A DNA stretch of 64,000 nt from Orrella sp037026685 (GCF_037026685.1 NZ_JBANET010000024.1:5668-69667), one strand, 5' to 3'. Shown: positions 16,580-25,385, counted from the stretch's first letter. Notes: a model not told the origin generated them from the letters alone. Numbers and translations: made by a program.

Positions 16580-18097
16580 ATGCTCGCCACGCTGACTTCC
16601 TTTTCCTCGCTGTACCTGACCACCCTGTTGATGATGACCGGCATCGGTCTGTTCAACACCTACATGGCGCTGCGCCTGAACAGCGAGGCCGTCAGCGCCG
16701 TCTGGGTCGGCGCGCTGATCGCGGCTTATTACGGCGGCCTGGTGCTGGGCGCCCGGCTGGGCCACAAGCTCATCATCCGGGTCGGCCACATCCGGGCCTA
16801 CGTGGCCTGCGCGGCCATCTCCACCACCATGGTGCTGCTGCAGACGCTGGTCCTGTCCCTGCCGGTCTGGCTGGGTTTTCGCCTGGTCGCGGGCGTGGCG
16901 ATGGTCACCCAGCTGATGGTGATCGAGAGCTGGTTCAACGAGCAGACCGAGAACCAGCAGCGCGGCCGGGTGTTCTCCTTCTACATGCTGATCTCCGGCC
17001 TGGGCACGGTGATGGGCCAGCTGGCGCTGACCGCCTATCCGGTGCTGGACCTGCGCCCGCTGACCATCGTGGCCATCTGCCAGGCCATCTGCCTGGTGCC
17101 CCTGGCGCTGACGGCGCGCTCGCACCCGGCCGCGCAGGTGCCCGCCCCGCTGGACGTGAAGTTCTTCGTCGGCCGCGTGCCCATGTCGCTGGTGGCCCTG
17201 TTCGTGGCGGGCAACCTGTCGGGCGCCTTCTACGGCCTGGCGCCCGTATATGCCGCCCAGCAAGGCTATTCCACCTCCCAGGCCGCCATCTTCGTGGCGG
17301 TGGCGGTCATGGCCGGCCTGCTGGCCCAATGGCCCATGGGCTGGCTGTCCGACCGCCTGAACCGGGCGCGGCTGATCCGTGTCAACGCCCTGCTCATCGT
17401 GATCCTGGTGCTGCCCATGTGGGGCTGGCTGAACCTGCCGTTCTGGCTGCTGCTGGCTTTTTCCGCCGGCTTCGGCGCCTTGCAGTTCACGCTCTACCCG
17501 CTGGGCGCGGCCTTCGCCAACGACCACATGGAGGCCGAGCGGCGCGTCGGCCTGGCCGCCATCCTGCTGATGGCCTACGGCCTGGGCGCCTGCCTGGGGC
17601 CGCTGGTGGCGGGCCTGTTCATGGATCTTGGCGGCTCGGGCATGTTCTTCGTGTTCAGTTCCTTGTGCGCGGCCATCCTGGTGGCCTTCATGCGGCCCGA
17701 AAAGGTCACGGGCGAGCACCGCGTGGACGAGGCGCCGGTGCAGTTCGTGCCCGCGCCCGACGGCCTGCAAAGCTCGCCCATGTCGGCCACCATGGACCCG
17801 CGCTCGGATCCGGCGCTGGACGTCTACGTCGAGACGGTGGCGGTGGACAACACCCCGGTCACCGAAACCGAAGGCCCGCCCGCGCCCGCCGCGCCGCCGG
17901 CTGCCGAACCGTCTGCCGCCGACCTTCCGGTTGCCGAGCCGCCGCATGCCGGGCCGCCGCTTGCCGGGCCGCCGCTTGCCGAGCCGCCGCTTGCCGAGCC
18001 GCCCGCGGCCGGATCGCCGCTTGCCGGGCCGCCGTCGTCCGGCACCGAGCCCGAGGCCGGCTCCGGGCCGCCCGGACCGGCCAAGCCCCAGGCTTGA
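16580..18097 (+). CDS. MFS transporter (YcaD-like) with a long proline-rich repetitive C-terminal tail
   Basis: A 505-residue inner-membrane transporter. The first ~385 residues form a 12-helix MFS core resembling the YcaD group (MVIESWFNEQTENQQRGR in the central loop, MGWLSDRLNRARL between helices 8 and 9). Residues ~390-505 are a hydrophilic Ala/Pro/Glu tail that the ~382-residue E. coli homologue lacks. Its last part is a run of five-residue units built on A-(E/G)-P-P-L, encoded by a 15-bp tandem repeat. The gene ends 3 bp before the convergent EamA gene. Substrate unknown. Confidence 0.85.
   Translation: MLATLTSFSSLYLTTLLMMTGIGLFNTYMALRLNSEAVSAVWVGALIAAYYGGLVLGARLGHKLIIRVGHIRAYVACAAISTTMVLLQTLVLSLPVWLGFRLVAGVAMVTQLMVIESWFNEQTENQQRGRVFSFYMLISGLGTVMGQLALTAYPVLDLRPLTIVAICQAICLVPLALTARSHPAAQVPAPLDVKFFVGRVPMSLVALFVAGNLSGAFYGLAPVYAAQQGYSTSQAAIFVAVAVMAGLLAQWPMGWLSDRLNRARLIRVNALLIVILVLPMWGWLNLPFWLLLAFSAGFGALQFTLYPLGAAFANDHMEAERRVGLAAILLMAYGLGACLGPLVAGLFMDLGGSGMFFVFSSLCAAILVAFMRPEKVTGEHRVDEAPVQFVPAPDGLQSSPMSATMDPRSDPALDVYVETVAVDNTPVTETEGPPAPAAPPAAEPSAADLPVAEPPHAGPPLAGPPLAEPPLAEPPAAGSPLAGPPSSGTEPEAGSGPPGPAKPQA
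17933..18037 (+). repeat. 15-bp in-frame tandem repeat, seven units
   Basis: Seven consecutive 15-bp units start at 17933. The consensus is GCCG(A/G)GCCGCCGCTT. Units 2-4 are almost identical, and units 1, 5, 6 and 7 diverge. The repeat encodes A-(E/G)-P-P-(L/H/A) pentapeptides in the MFS tail. Because the unit is a multiple of three, gain or loss of copies changes tail length without a frameshift. Confidence 0.9.
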
Positions 18098-18100
18098 ACG

Positions 18101-18946
18101 TTACGGGATCAGCACCACCACCGCCGCCACGGCCAGGGCCACGCCCAGCCAGTTGCGCGGCGACAGCCTTTCCTTGAAGAACGCCGCGCCCACCAGCGTA
18201 CCCAGCGTGATGACGCCGATGTTCATCGCCGAGAACACCAGCGCCGGATCGCTGGGAAAGTGCTGGTGCGCGCGGATGTAGAACAGGATGTTGCCGAAGT
18301 TGGCCAGCCCCAGGACCAGCCCGCCGCCGGCATGGCGCCACGACCATTGCACGCGGCGCGCCAGCAGGTAGCCGGTGATGACGATGCCGGCCAGCACGAA
18401 GGCGGCCAGCAGCCCGCCCGCGAATTGCGTGCCGGCGCGCGCCATTTGCTTGAACAGGATGTCGATCACGCCGTAGCCCAGCCATACCGCCAGCGGCCAG
18501 GCCCAGGCGCCGCGCCCGCCTTCGCCCTGGGGGCCATCCTGGGCGCGTCCCACCAGGCAGGCCAGCGCGGCGAAGGCCACGGCGATGCCCGCCAGCGTCT
18601 GGCCCGACAGTGTCTGGCCGAACAGCAGGAAGGCGGCCAGCAGCGGGATGAACAGCGACAGCCGCTGGGCCGCGTCGCTGCGCACGATGCCGGCATGCCG
18701 CACCGAGGCGGCCATGGCCAGGAACACGCTGGGCAGCAGCACGCCCAGCGCCAGCAGCACGCCCCAGGGCGTGGCCGGGCGCAGCAGGTTTTCCAGCGTG
18801 GGCTGCAGCAGCGCCAGGCACAGCGCCGAGGCCACGGCATAGTTGACCGCGACCGCCTGGCGCACGTCGATGCCGTAGCGGCGCGCCACCTTGAGCAATA
18901 CGGAAACGAAGACGCTGCAGCAGATGCTGGCGGCGAGATAGATCAT
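18101..18946 (-). CDS. EamA/DMT-superfamily permease coupled to bioB
   Basis: A 281-residue membrane protein with about ten hydrophobic segments in two EamA-like halves (first half from MIYLAASICCSVFVSVLLK; second from AWPLAVWLGYGVIDILFKQ). It belongs to the drug/metabolite transporter superfamily. The ATG at 18946 overlaps the bioB stop (ATGA), so it is probably translated from the bioB message. E. coli YigM, a biotin carrier, belongs to the same superfamily, so uptake of biotin or a precursor is a reasonable inference, but not shown. It is convergent with the MFS gene. Confidence 0.82.
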   Translation of the reverse strand: MIYLAASICCSVFVSVLLKVARRYGIDVRQAVAVNYAVASALCLALLQPTLENLLRPATPWGVLLALGVLLPSVFLAMAASVRHAGIVRSDAAQRLSLFIPLLAAFLLFGQTLSGQTLAGIAVAFAALACLVGRAQDGPQGEGGRGAWAWPLAVWLGYGVIDILFKQMARAGTQFAGGLLAAFVLAGIVITGYLLARRVQWSWRHAGGGLVLGLANFGNILFYIRAHQHFPSDPALVFSAMNIGVITLGTLVGAAFFKERLSPRNWLGVALAVAAVVVLIP

Positions 18947-19995
18947 GCGGGCTCCGGGGCGGGATGGGTGGCGGCGTCCACGCGCAGGCCCAGCCGCGCC
19001 AGCAGGGCCTGGTCGGCCTGTACTTGCGGGTTGGCGGTGACCAGCAGGGTGTCGCCGTAGAAGATGGAATTGGCGCCGGCCAGCAGGCACAGGGCCTGCA
19101 GCGATTCGGGCATCTGCTCGCGTCCGGCCGACAGGCGCACGCGCGCGCGCGGCATGGCCAGGCGGGCCACGGCGATGGTGCGGACGAACTCGAACGGGTC
19201 CAGCGGCTCGGCCTGCGCCAGCGGGGTGCCGGCCACGCGCACCAGGTGGTTGATGGGCACCGACTCGGGATAGGGATCCAGGCTGGCCAGCTGGTGGATC
19301 AGGCCGGCGCGCTCGCGGCGCGATTCGCCCATGCCGACGATGCCGCCGCAGCATACGCGGATGCCGGCCTGGCGCACGCGCTGCAGCGTATCGAGCCGCT
19401 CCTGGTAGGTGCGCGTGGTGATGATGCGGCCGTAGAACTCCGGCGCCGTGTCCAGGTTGTGGTTGTAGTAATCCAGCCCGGCCTGCGCCAGCGCGCGGGC
19501 ATGCTCGTCCTCGAGCATGCCCAGGGTCATGCAGGTCTGCATGCCCAGCGCCTTGACCTGGCGCACGATCTCGGCGAGTGCCTGCATGTGCCGCGGCTTG
19601 GGGCTGCGCCAGGCCGCGCCCATGCAGAATCGCTGGGCGCCGGCCGCCTGCGCGCGCCGGGCGGCGTCCACCACCTCCTGCACCGGCATGAGCTTGTCGG
19701 CGTCCACGCCGGTGTCATAGTGCGAGGATTGCGGGCAATAGGCGCAATCCTCGGGACAGCCGCCGGTCTTGATCGACAGCAGGCTGGCCAGCTCGACCGA
19801 AGCCGGATCGAAATGCTGGCGGTGCACCGCCTGCGCCTGGTAGATCAGCTCGGGAAAGGGCAGGGCGTACCACGCAAGAATGCGCTCGATGGACGGCCCC
19901 TGGCGCGCCGGCAAGGGGCTGGCCGCACGCGGGCCAGCCAGCGCGGCGGCCGGGATCTGGGCGGCGGACGCGCCCGGGGAGGGACAGCAGGACAT
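18943..19995 (-). CDS. bioB: Biotin synthase BioB
   Basis: A 350-residue radical SAM enzyme inserting sulfur into dethiobiotin. The SAM-cluster motif is GGCPEDCAYCPQSS near residue 78. Conserved YYNHNLDTAPEFY and RVCCGGIVGMGES follow, with the arginine-bearing RVRLSAGRE segment near the end. The first ~35 residues are a low-complexity extension. No other biotin biosynthesis gene is in the window. Its stop overlaps the start of an EamA permease gene. Confidence 0.97.
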   Translation of the reverse strand: MSCCPSPGASAAQIPAAALAGPRAASPLPARQGPSIERILAWYALPFPELIYQAQAVHRQHFDPASVELASLLSIKTGGCPEDCAYCPQSSHYDTGVDADKLMPVQEVVDAARRAQAAGAQRFCMGAAWRSPKPRHMQALAEIVRQVKALGMQTCMTLGMLEDEHARALAQAGLDYYNHNLDTAPEFYGRIITTRTYQERLDTLQRVRQAGIRVCCGGIVGMGESRRERAGLIHQLASLDPYPESVPINHLVRVAGTPLAQAEPLDPFEFVRTIAVARLAMPRARVRLSAGREQMPESLQALCLLAGANSIFYGDTLLVTANPQVQADQALLARLGLRVDAATHPAPEPA

Positions 19996-20211
19996 GGGAA
20001 GCTCCGGCGTAAGGCGGCAGCGCGCGGGCGGCGCGGCGGCCTGGGTTCGAGTGGCCGGGCGATCTTAGAAGCGGCCCGCCGGGCCGGCAATGCGCCGGGG
20101 CGCGGGCGGATCGCCGGCCGTTGGCCGAGCTTGCCGGCACGGGCCGGATGTTTGCGCTAACAGCAGGGCCGCCAGCGCCCATCTTCGGGCACGGCAAAAT
20201 TGAAATAAATT

Positions 20212-20511
20212 GTGTCAGCGCCGGGCGGCCCCTCCGTGTTGAAATGCTTGCTTTTCCTTCTTCTCCAAGCCCATGAAACTGAGCGAAACGGTATCCGCGT
20301 GCGCATGGTCGAGTACTCGGCCGGCTACCTGGCCGACCATTGGTGCAGCAAGGGACACGTGCTGCTGTGCCTGCAAGGCGAGCTGGAAACCACCTTGCAG
20401 GACGGGCGCCGCTTCGTGCTGCGTCCGGGCATGAGCTACCAGGTGGCTGATGACGCCCAGGCGCACCAGTCCCGCACGCGCGAGGGCGCCGTGCTGTTCA
20501 TCGTGGATTGA
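20212..20511 (+). CDS. DHCW-motif cupin protein, N-terminally short, possibly decayed
   Basis: From about residue 28 the sequence (IRVRMVEYSAGYLADHWCSKGH, shortened here to its key parts DHWC and SKGH) matches the small DHCW-motif cupin family, followed by a second cupin motif RPGMSYQVADDAQAHQS and the typical end LFIVD. Family members have roughly 30-40 more residues before this point (a conserved start ending in a Trp-Arg segment), absent here. I use the GTG at 20212 only because it opens the frame; an ATG at 20305 would leave only 68 residues. The gene may be truncated or use an unusual N-terminus. Function unknown. Confidence 0.6.
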   Translation: MSAPGGPSVLKCLLFLLLQAHETERNGIRVRMVEYSAGYLADHWCSKGHVLLCLQGELETTLQDGRRFVLRPGMSYQVADDAQAHQSRTREGAVLFIVD

Positions 20512-20527
20512 AGCGGGGCGTTTCTTT

Positions 20528-21331
20528 TCAGGCCTTGAGCCGGTCCAGGCGCAGGCGCGACCGGGCATCGCCCAGCCGCCAGAGCGCCAGGCGCACCGCG
20601 GCCACCGCGGCCAGCAGGCCGCCGCTGGCCAGCAGCAGCATCAGCAGGATCTGGTACTTGGCCGCTTGCAGCGGATCCATGCCGGCCAGGATCTGCCCGG
20701 TCATGATGCCCGGCAGGGTGATGATGCCTGCCGCCGTCATCTGGTTGATCGTCGGCAGGATGCCGGTCAGCACGGCCTGGCGGGCCAGCGGCGCGAAGGC
20801 CTGCGCCGGCGCATGGCCCAGGGCCAGGCGCGCCTCGATGGCGGCGCGTTCGCGCCGCACCGTCTCGAACAGGTTGTGCAGCGCCAGGCTGGCGGCATTC
20901 ATGACCGCGCCCAGCACGATGCCGGTCAGCGGGATCAGGTGGCGCGCATCGTGCCAGGGCTCGGGCCGCAAGGCCGTGTGCAGCGCCAGCAGGGTCACGC
21001 CCAGGGTAATGGTGCCGACCACGGCGCCCGCCATGCCCACCGCCCAGCCGCCGGCCAGGCCGCGCCGCTGGCGCGCCTGCACCGCCTGCGTGGCGGCGGC
21101 CAGCATGACCGCCACCACCAGCGCGGTCAGCCAGGGGGAAGACAGCGCCAGCACCTTGTCCAGTATCAGCCCGACCAGCAGCAGCTGCGCGACCATGCGG
21201 GCGGTGGCCAGCAGCAGCGGACGCTGCACGCCCAGCGCCAGCCTCAAGGACAGGGCGGCGCTGGCCAGCAGCAGCACGGCGGCGGCCGCCAGGTCCCACG
21301 GCTGCAGTACGAGAGCCTGTTGCGAGATCAC
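20528..21331 (-). CDS. ABC transporter permease, FetB/YbbM type (UPF0014)
   Basis: A 267-residue polytopic membrane protein of the FetB family, close to the 259 residues of E. coli FetB, with which FetA forms an exporter linked to iron homeostasis. Diagnostic stretches are LIPLTGIVLGAVMNAASLAL and PTINQMTAAGIITLPGIMTG. It starts with GTG at 21331, one base into the stop codon of the ATPase gene (TAGTG), so the two are translationally coupled. The substrate (iron or another metal or small molecule) is inferred from family only. Confidence 0.87.
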   Translation of the reverse strand: MISQQALVLQPWDLAAAAVLLLASAALSLRLALGVQRPLLLATARMVAQLLLVGLILDKVLALSSPWLTALVVAVMLAAATQAVQARQRRGLAGGWAVGMAGAVVGTITLGVTLLALHTALRPEPWHDARHLIPLTGIVLGAVMNAASLALHNLFETVRRERAAIEARLALGHAPAQAFAPLARQAVLTGILPTINQMTAAGIITLPGIMTGQILAGMDPLQAAKYQILLMLLLASGGLLAAVAAVRLALWRLGDARSRLRLDRLKA

Positions 21332-22074
21332 TATCCCTCCATCACTGCCTGCAGGCCGTCCCGCGTCAGCACGTAGCGCTGGTCCGCCAGCCGCTGGGCC
21401 TGCGGCGCCTGGTGCGTAACCAGCACCAGGCCCACGCCTTCGGCCTTGAGCTGCAGCAGCGCCTGCTCCATGCGGGCGGCGTTCTCGGCGTCCAGGGCCG
21501 AGGTGGGCTCGTCCAGCAGCAGGAAGCGCACGTCGGCATGCAGGGCGCGGGCCAGCGCCAGGCGCTGGCGCTCGCCGGTGGACAGGCGCGCCACGGGCGC
21601 ATCCAGCACGCTGTCCGGCAGGCCCAGCTGCGGCAGCACGCGGGCCGCGCGGGCGGCATCGCGCAAGTGCTCGCGCACCGTCTCGCCCCACCAGGCCGGC
21701 TCGGCCGCCACGTAGGTCACGTGCCGGCGCCAGCGCACCGCGCTCATGCCGGCGCGGTCCTGGTCGCCCAGGCTCGCCTGGCCTTCATGCGGATCGAGAT
21801 CGGCGATCATGCGCAGCAGCCGCGATTTGCCCGCGCCCGAGGCGCCTTGCACGGCCGCGCAGGCGCCGGGCGGCACGCTCAGGTCATAGGGTCCGTGGCC
21901 GGGTTGGCGCAGCGCACGCGCGAGCAGGGCGCCGGCGGCAGGCGTGGAGCGGTTCAAGGGCTGGGCAAGGGACAAAACAAAGGCTGGGCAACAAAGACTG
22001 GGCAACAAAGACTGGGCAAGGGACAAAAAGGCCGTGGCGGCCGGCTCCGGCAGTTTAACGACTGCGGCATACAC
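21331..22074 (-). CDS. ABC transporter ATP-binding protein, FetA/YbbL type
   Basis: A 247-residue ATPase with Walker A GASGAGKSRLL, a signature loop LSTGERQRLALARAL and Walker B FLLLDEPTSALD. It pairs with the FetB-like permease. The ATPase core starts near residue 45; the first ~40 residues are encoded by a repeat-rich stretch and have no counterpart in FetA (about 225 residues). ATG 22074 is the only ATG, but a TTG at residue 41 is a possible true start. The signature serine-threonine-glycine replaces the usual LSGGQ. Confidence 0.82.
   Translation of the reverse strand: MYAAVVKLPEPAATAFLSLAQSLLPSLCCPAFVLSLAQPLNRSTPAAGALLARALRQPGHGPYDLSVPPGACAAVQGASGAGKSRLLRMIADLDPHEGQASLGDQDRAGMSAVRWRRHVTYVAAEPAWWGETVREHLRDAARAARVLPQLGLPDSVLDAPVARLSTGERQRLALARALHADVRFLLLDEPTSALDAENAARMEQALLQLKAEGVGLVLVTHQAPQAQRLADQRYVLTRDGLQAVMEG
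21961..22029. repeat. Short direct repeats in the 5' end of the FetA-like gene
   Basis: Two adjacent copies of CTGGGCAACAAAGA (21984-21997 and 21998-22011) lie between two copies of CTGGGCAAGGGACAAAA (21961-21977 and 22012-22028). All share CTGGGCAA. On the minus strand they encode repeated S-L-A-Q and S-L-L/C pieces at the N-terminus of the ATPase. The stretch is poorer in GC than its surroundings. Confidence 0.9.
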
Positions 22075-22114
22075 TAGGGCACCCTGGCCGGGACCTGCCG
22101 TATCCTTCGCACCG

Positions 22115-23239
22115 ATGATGCCTGCCTGTCCATCCCCTTCGTTGCCTCGCCTGCTTGGCGCCGCGCTGGCCGCCGTACTGCTGGCCGCCTGCGCGCCGCG
22201 CTACCAGCCCATGGGGCCGGCCACCGGCACGCCCCGGCTGGCCGGGCAGTCGCTGGTCGCGGCCGACGGCGCCGAGCTGCCGCTGCGGGCCTGGCTGCCC
22301 GAGCAGGGCGCGCCGCGCGCCGTGATTGTCGCCCTGCATGGCCTGAACGACTACTCGCAGGCCTTCGACCGCCCCGCGCGCGCCTGGGCGCGGCAGGGCA
22401 TCGCCACCTATGCCTACGACCAGCGCGGCTTCGGCGCCGGCCCGCGGCCGGGCATCTGGGCCGGCGCCGACACGCTGGCGGCCGACCTGGAAGCGGCGGT
22501 GCGGGCGGTCTCGGCGCGCCACCCTGACACGCCGCTGCATCTGCTGGGCGAGAGCATGGGCGGCGCGGTGATCCTGGCCGCGCTGACCGACCCGGCCCCG
22601 GGACGCGCCGCCGAACTGGCCGGGCGCATCGACAGCGCCGTGCTCTCGGCGCCGGCCCTGTGGGGGCGCCAGAGCATGAATCCGTTCTACCGCGCCATGC
22701 TGTGGCTGAGCGCGCGGCTGGTGCCCGGCATGCGCGTGGAGCCGCCGGCCAACCTGCGCATCACCCCTTCGGACAATCTGGCGATGCTGCGCTCGCTGGG
22801 CAGCGACCCGCGGGTGCTCAAGCGCACCCGCATGGATACGCTGGCCGGGCTGGTCGAGCTGATGAGCCGCGCCGAAGAAGGCATGGCCCGCCTGCCCGCC
22901 GGGCTGCCGCTGCTGGTGCTCTACGGCCAGAACGAAGAGGTGCTGCCGCGCCCCTCGGTCACGCAGGCGCTCGAACGCTGGGGCCAGGCCAGCCTGGACC
23001 GGCCGGTGCGCGTGGCCGTCTACGGGCAGGGCTACCACATGCTGCTGCGCGACGTTTGCGCCCGCGCCGTCTGGCACGACGTCGCGGCCTGGGTCCAGGC
23101 GCCCGGCACGCCGCCGGCCTACGGGCTGGGCACCGGGGCCTGGGCGCCGGACAAGCCCAAGGTGGACGGGCCGGCGGCCGACGCAAGAACGGTGGCCTGT
23201 CCACAAGGGGTGGAGCAGTTGGACTGGCGGGCCGGTTGA
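22115..23239 (+). CDS. Alpha/beta-hydrolase lipoprotein (monoacylglycerol lipase-like)
   Basis: A 374-residue putative lipoprotein. The N-terminal signal ends in the lipobox LLAAC near residue 26. The hydrolase domain has ALHGLNDYSQAFD (oxyanion region), the nucleophile elbow LLGESMGGAV with Ser near residue 151, and a late GQGYHMLL histidine segment. This is the pattern of lysophospholipase/monoacylglycerol lipase (Hydrolase_4) proteins. ATGATG at 22115 gives two nearly equal starts. It is divergent from the FetAB-like pair with only 40 bp between. The C-terminal ~50 residues extend beyond the domain. Confidence 0.88.
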   Translation: MMPACPSPSLPRLLGAALAAVLLAACAPRYQPMGPATGTPRLAGQSLVAADGAELPLRAWLPEQGAPRAVIVALHGLNDYSQAFDRPARAWARQGIATYAYDQRGFGAGPRPGIWAGADTLAADLEAAVRAVSARHPDTPLHLLGESMGGAVILAALTDPAPGRAAELAGRIDSAVLSAPALWGRQSMNPFYRAMLWLSARLVPGMRVEPPANLRITPSDNLAMLRSLGSDPRVLKRTRMDTLAGLVELMSRAEEGMARLPAGLPLLVLYGQNEEVLPRPSVTQALERWGQASLDRPVRVAVYGQGYHMLLRDVCARAVWHDVAAWVQAPGTPPAYGLGTGAWAPDKPKVDGPAADARTVACPQGVEQLDWRAG

Positions 23240-23369
23240 CCACGGCACGCATGCTTGCCCTGGGCTGCGGGCGATTCCTTCCCGGAATCCCGATGCCCAC
23301 TCTTCATCGCATCCTTCCCGTCCGCGTGGGATAGTTGCCGCACCCATAAGCATCCGAGAGGAGACGAAC

Positions 23370-24386
23370 ATGAACGAGACGCGCATCGCTATTTCATCCC
23401 CCGCCAGGCGCGCCGGCCTGCGCCGCCTGGCCGCGCTGGGCCTGGCCGCCGCCCTGCTGCCCGCCGCCGCCGTGGCCGCGCCCGCGGCCAACTGGCCCAG
23501 CAAGCCGGTCCGGGTGGTGGTGCCTTACGCGCCCGGCGGCATTGCCGACATCGCCGCGCGTTCGGTCGCGCAGAAGCTGGCCGAGCAGACCGGCCAGCCC
23601 TTCGTGGTCGAGAACAAGCCGGGCGCGGACACGCGCATCGGCACCGAGTTCGTGGCGCGCGCGGCCGGCGACGACCACCTGCTGCTGCTGGCCGGCGGCG
23701 GTTTCGCGGTCAACAACGCCTTGTTCGACAAGCTGCCCTACGACACCGCCAAGGACTTCGTGCCCATCGGCCTGGTCGTGTCCAACCCGCTGCTGCTGGT
23801 CACCGGCGCCAACCAGCCCTATGCCAAGGTCAGCGATTTCGTCGATGCCGCGCGGGCCGGCAAGCCCGTCACGCTGGCCTCGGGCGGGCGCGGCACGCTC
23901 AGCCACATGTCCATGGAACTGCTGGCTTCCAACACCCAGGTGCCCATCACGCACGTGCCTTACAAGGGCGGCTCGGCGCATACGGCCGACGTGGTCAGCG
24001 GGCTGGTCTCGGGCATTTTCGAGAATCCCAGTTCGGCCTTGCCGCTGGTGCGCAGCGGCAAGTACGTGCCCATCGCCGTCACCAGCAGCAAGCGCAGCGC
24101 GGCCCTGCCTGACGTGCCGACCGTGGCCGAGAGCGGCGTGTCCGATTTCGAGGTCATCAACTGGTTCGGCCTGTTCGCGCCGGCCGGCATTTCCGGCGAG
24201 GTGGCCCAGCGCATGGCGCACGAACTCAAGCAGGCGCTGTCCGCGCCGGACCTGCGCCAGCGCTTCGCCAACGATGGCGTGGACGTGGGCGGCCCCATGC
24301 TGGCCGACTTCGGCGCCTTCGTGGCCGACGAAACCGCCAAATGGGGCGATATCGTGCAACGCCGCGGCATCCGCGGCGACCAGTGA
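23370..24386 (+). CDS. Bug-family (TctC-like) periplasmic solute-binding protein
   Basis: A 338-residue exported protein. The signal peptide has an arginine-rich n-region (SPARRAGLRRL) and ends near AVAAPAA. Bug motifs are VVVPYAPGGIADIAARS, NKPGADTRIG and ITHVPYKGGSAHTADV. The SD GAGGAG precedes ATG 23370. An esterase gene follows after 8 bp, so they are one operon, perhaps binding and hydrolysing related esters or acids; that link is an inference. The ligand is unknown. Confidence 0.93.
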   Translation: MNETRIAISSPARRAGLRRLAALGLAAALLPAAAVAAPAANWPSKPVRVVVPYAPGGIADIAARSVAQKLAEQTGQPFVVENKPGADTRIGTEFVARAAGDDHLLLLAGGGFAVNNALFDKLPYDTAKDFVPIGLVVSNPLLLVTGANQPYAKVSDFVDAARAGKPVTLASGGRGTLSHMSMELLASNTQVPITHVPYKGGSAHTADVVSGLVSGIFENPSSALPLVRSGKYVPIAVTSSKRSAALPDVPTVAESGVSDFEVINWFGLFAPAGISGEVAQRMAHELKQALSAPDLRQRFANDGVDVGGPMLADFGAFVADETAKWGDIVQRRGIRGDQ

Positions 24387-24394
24387 GGCAAGCC

Positions 24395-25369
24395 GTGTCC
24401 GCCATCGAGCCGTCCCCGCTGCCGCCCGCCATCGACGCCGAACTGCAGTCCTTCCTGGCGCTGATCGCCGGCATCGAGGCCGATGAGCCCGCCGACCCGG
24501 CCCATCCGCTGGCCCGGCGCCGGCGCATCGGCGAGCGTGTCGCCCAGGCGCTGCCCCAGGGCCCGACCCTGGCGGTGCGGCGCCAGGACCTGGATTGCCC
24601 CGCGCCCGGGGGCCATGCCATCGCGCTGCGCCTGTACCACCCCGGCCCGCCCTCGGGCACGCCCGCCGGGCTGATGGTGTATTTCCATGGCGGAGGCTGG
24701 ACCGTGGGCGATATCGCCAGCCACGACAAGCTGTGCGCGCGCCTGGCGCACGAGACCGGCTGGCAGGTGGCCAGCGTGGACTACCGCCGTGCGCCCGAGC
24801 ATCCCTATCCCGCGCCGCTGGACGATTGCTGGCAAGCCCTGCAATGGCTGCTGGCCCAGCCGCGGCAGGGGCCGGGCGCGGCAGGCCGGCCCGTGGCCCT
24901 GGGCGGCGACAGCGCCGGCGCGCACCTGGCGCTGGGCTGCGCCATGCGCGCCGTGCAGCAGGGCGGGCCGGCCATCGACCGGCTGCTGCTGTTCTATCCG
25001 CCGGTGCGGCCCGATACCGATACGCCCAGCATGCGCCAGTTCGCCCAAGGCCCCGGCCTGACCGCGGCGGCCATGCGGGCCTATTGGCAAGCGTATGCCG
25101 GCGCCGCCCCGGCCGACGACCCCATGCTGGACCTGACGCGCTGGCGGCGGCTGGCCGAACTGCCGCCGGCCGTGGTCATGACGGCCGAATGCGACGTGCT
25201 GCGCGACGAGGGCGAGGCCTATGCCCAGGCGTGGCGGCAGGCGGGCGGGCGCGTCACGCTGATGCGCGCGCGCGGCATGACGCATGGTTTCGCCCGCATG
25301 CTGACCGCCAGCGCCGCGGCCTGCGCGCATGTGCGGGACGCCTGCCGGGCGTTGCTGCAGGCGCGGTGA
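24395..25369 (+). CDS. Alpha/beta-hydrolase of the acetyl-esterase (HSL) family
   Basis: A 324-residue cytoplasmic esterase of the hormone-sensitive-lipase group. The oxyanion motif MVYFHGGGWTVGD and nucleophile motif LGGDSAGAHLAL are clear, with the Asp in ECDVLRDEGE and the His in MTHGFARM. DYRRAPEHPYPAPLDD is also typical. The start is taken as GTG 24395 (VSAIEPS), following GAGG. It shares an operon with the Bug gene and is convergent with a LysR gene. Confidence 0.9.
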   Translation: MSAIEPSPLPPAIDAELQSFLALIAGIEADEPADPAHPLARRRRIGERVAQALPQGPTLAVRRQDLDCPAPGGHAIALRLYHPGPPSGTPAGLMVYFHGGGWTVGDIASHDKLCARLAHETGWQVASVDYRRAPEHPYPAPLDDCWQALQWLLAQPRQGPGAAGRPVALGGDSAGAHLALGCAMRAVQQGGPAIDRLLLFYPPVRPDTDTPSMRQFAQGPGLTAAAMRAYWQAYAGAAPADDPMLDLTRWRRLAELPPAVVMTAECDVLRDEGEAYAQAWRQAGGRVTLMRARGMTHGFARMLTASAAACAHVRDACRALLQAR

Positions 25370-25385
25370 TCCTGGCGCGGCGCCG

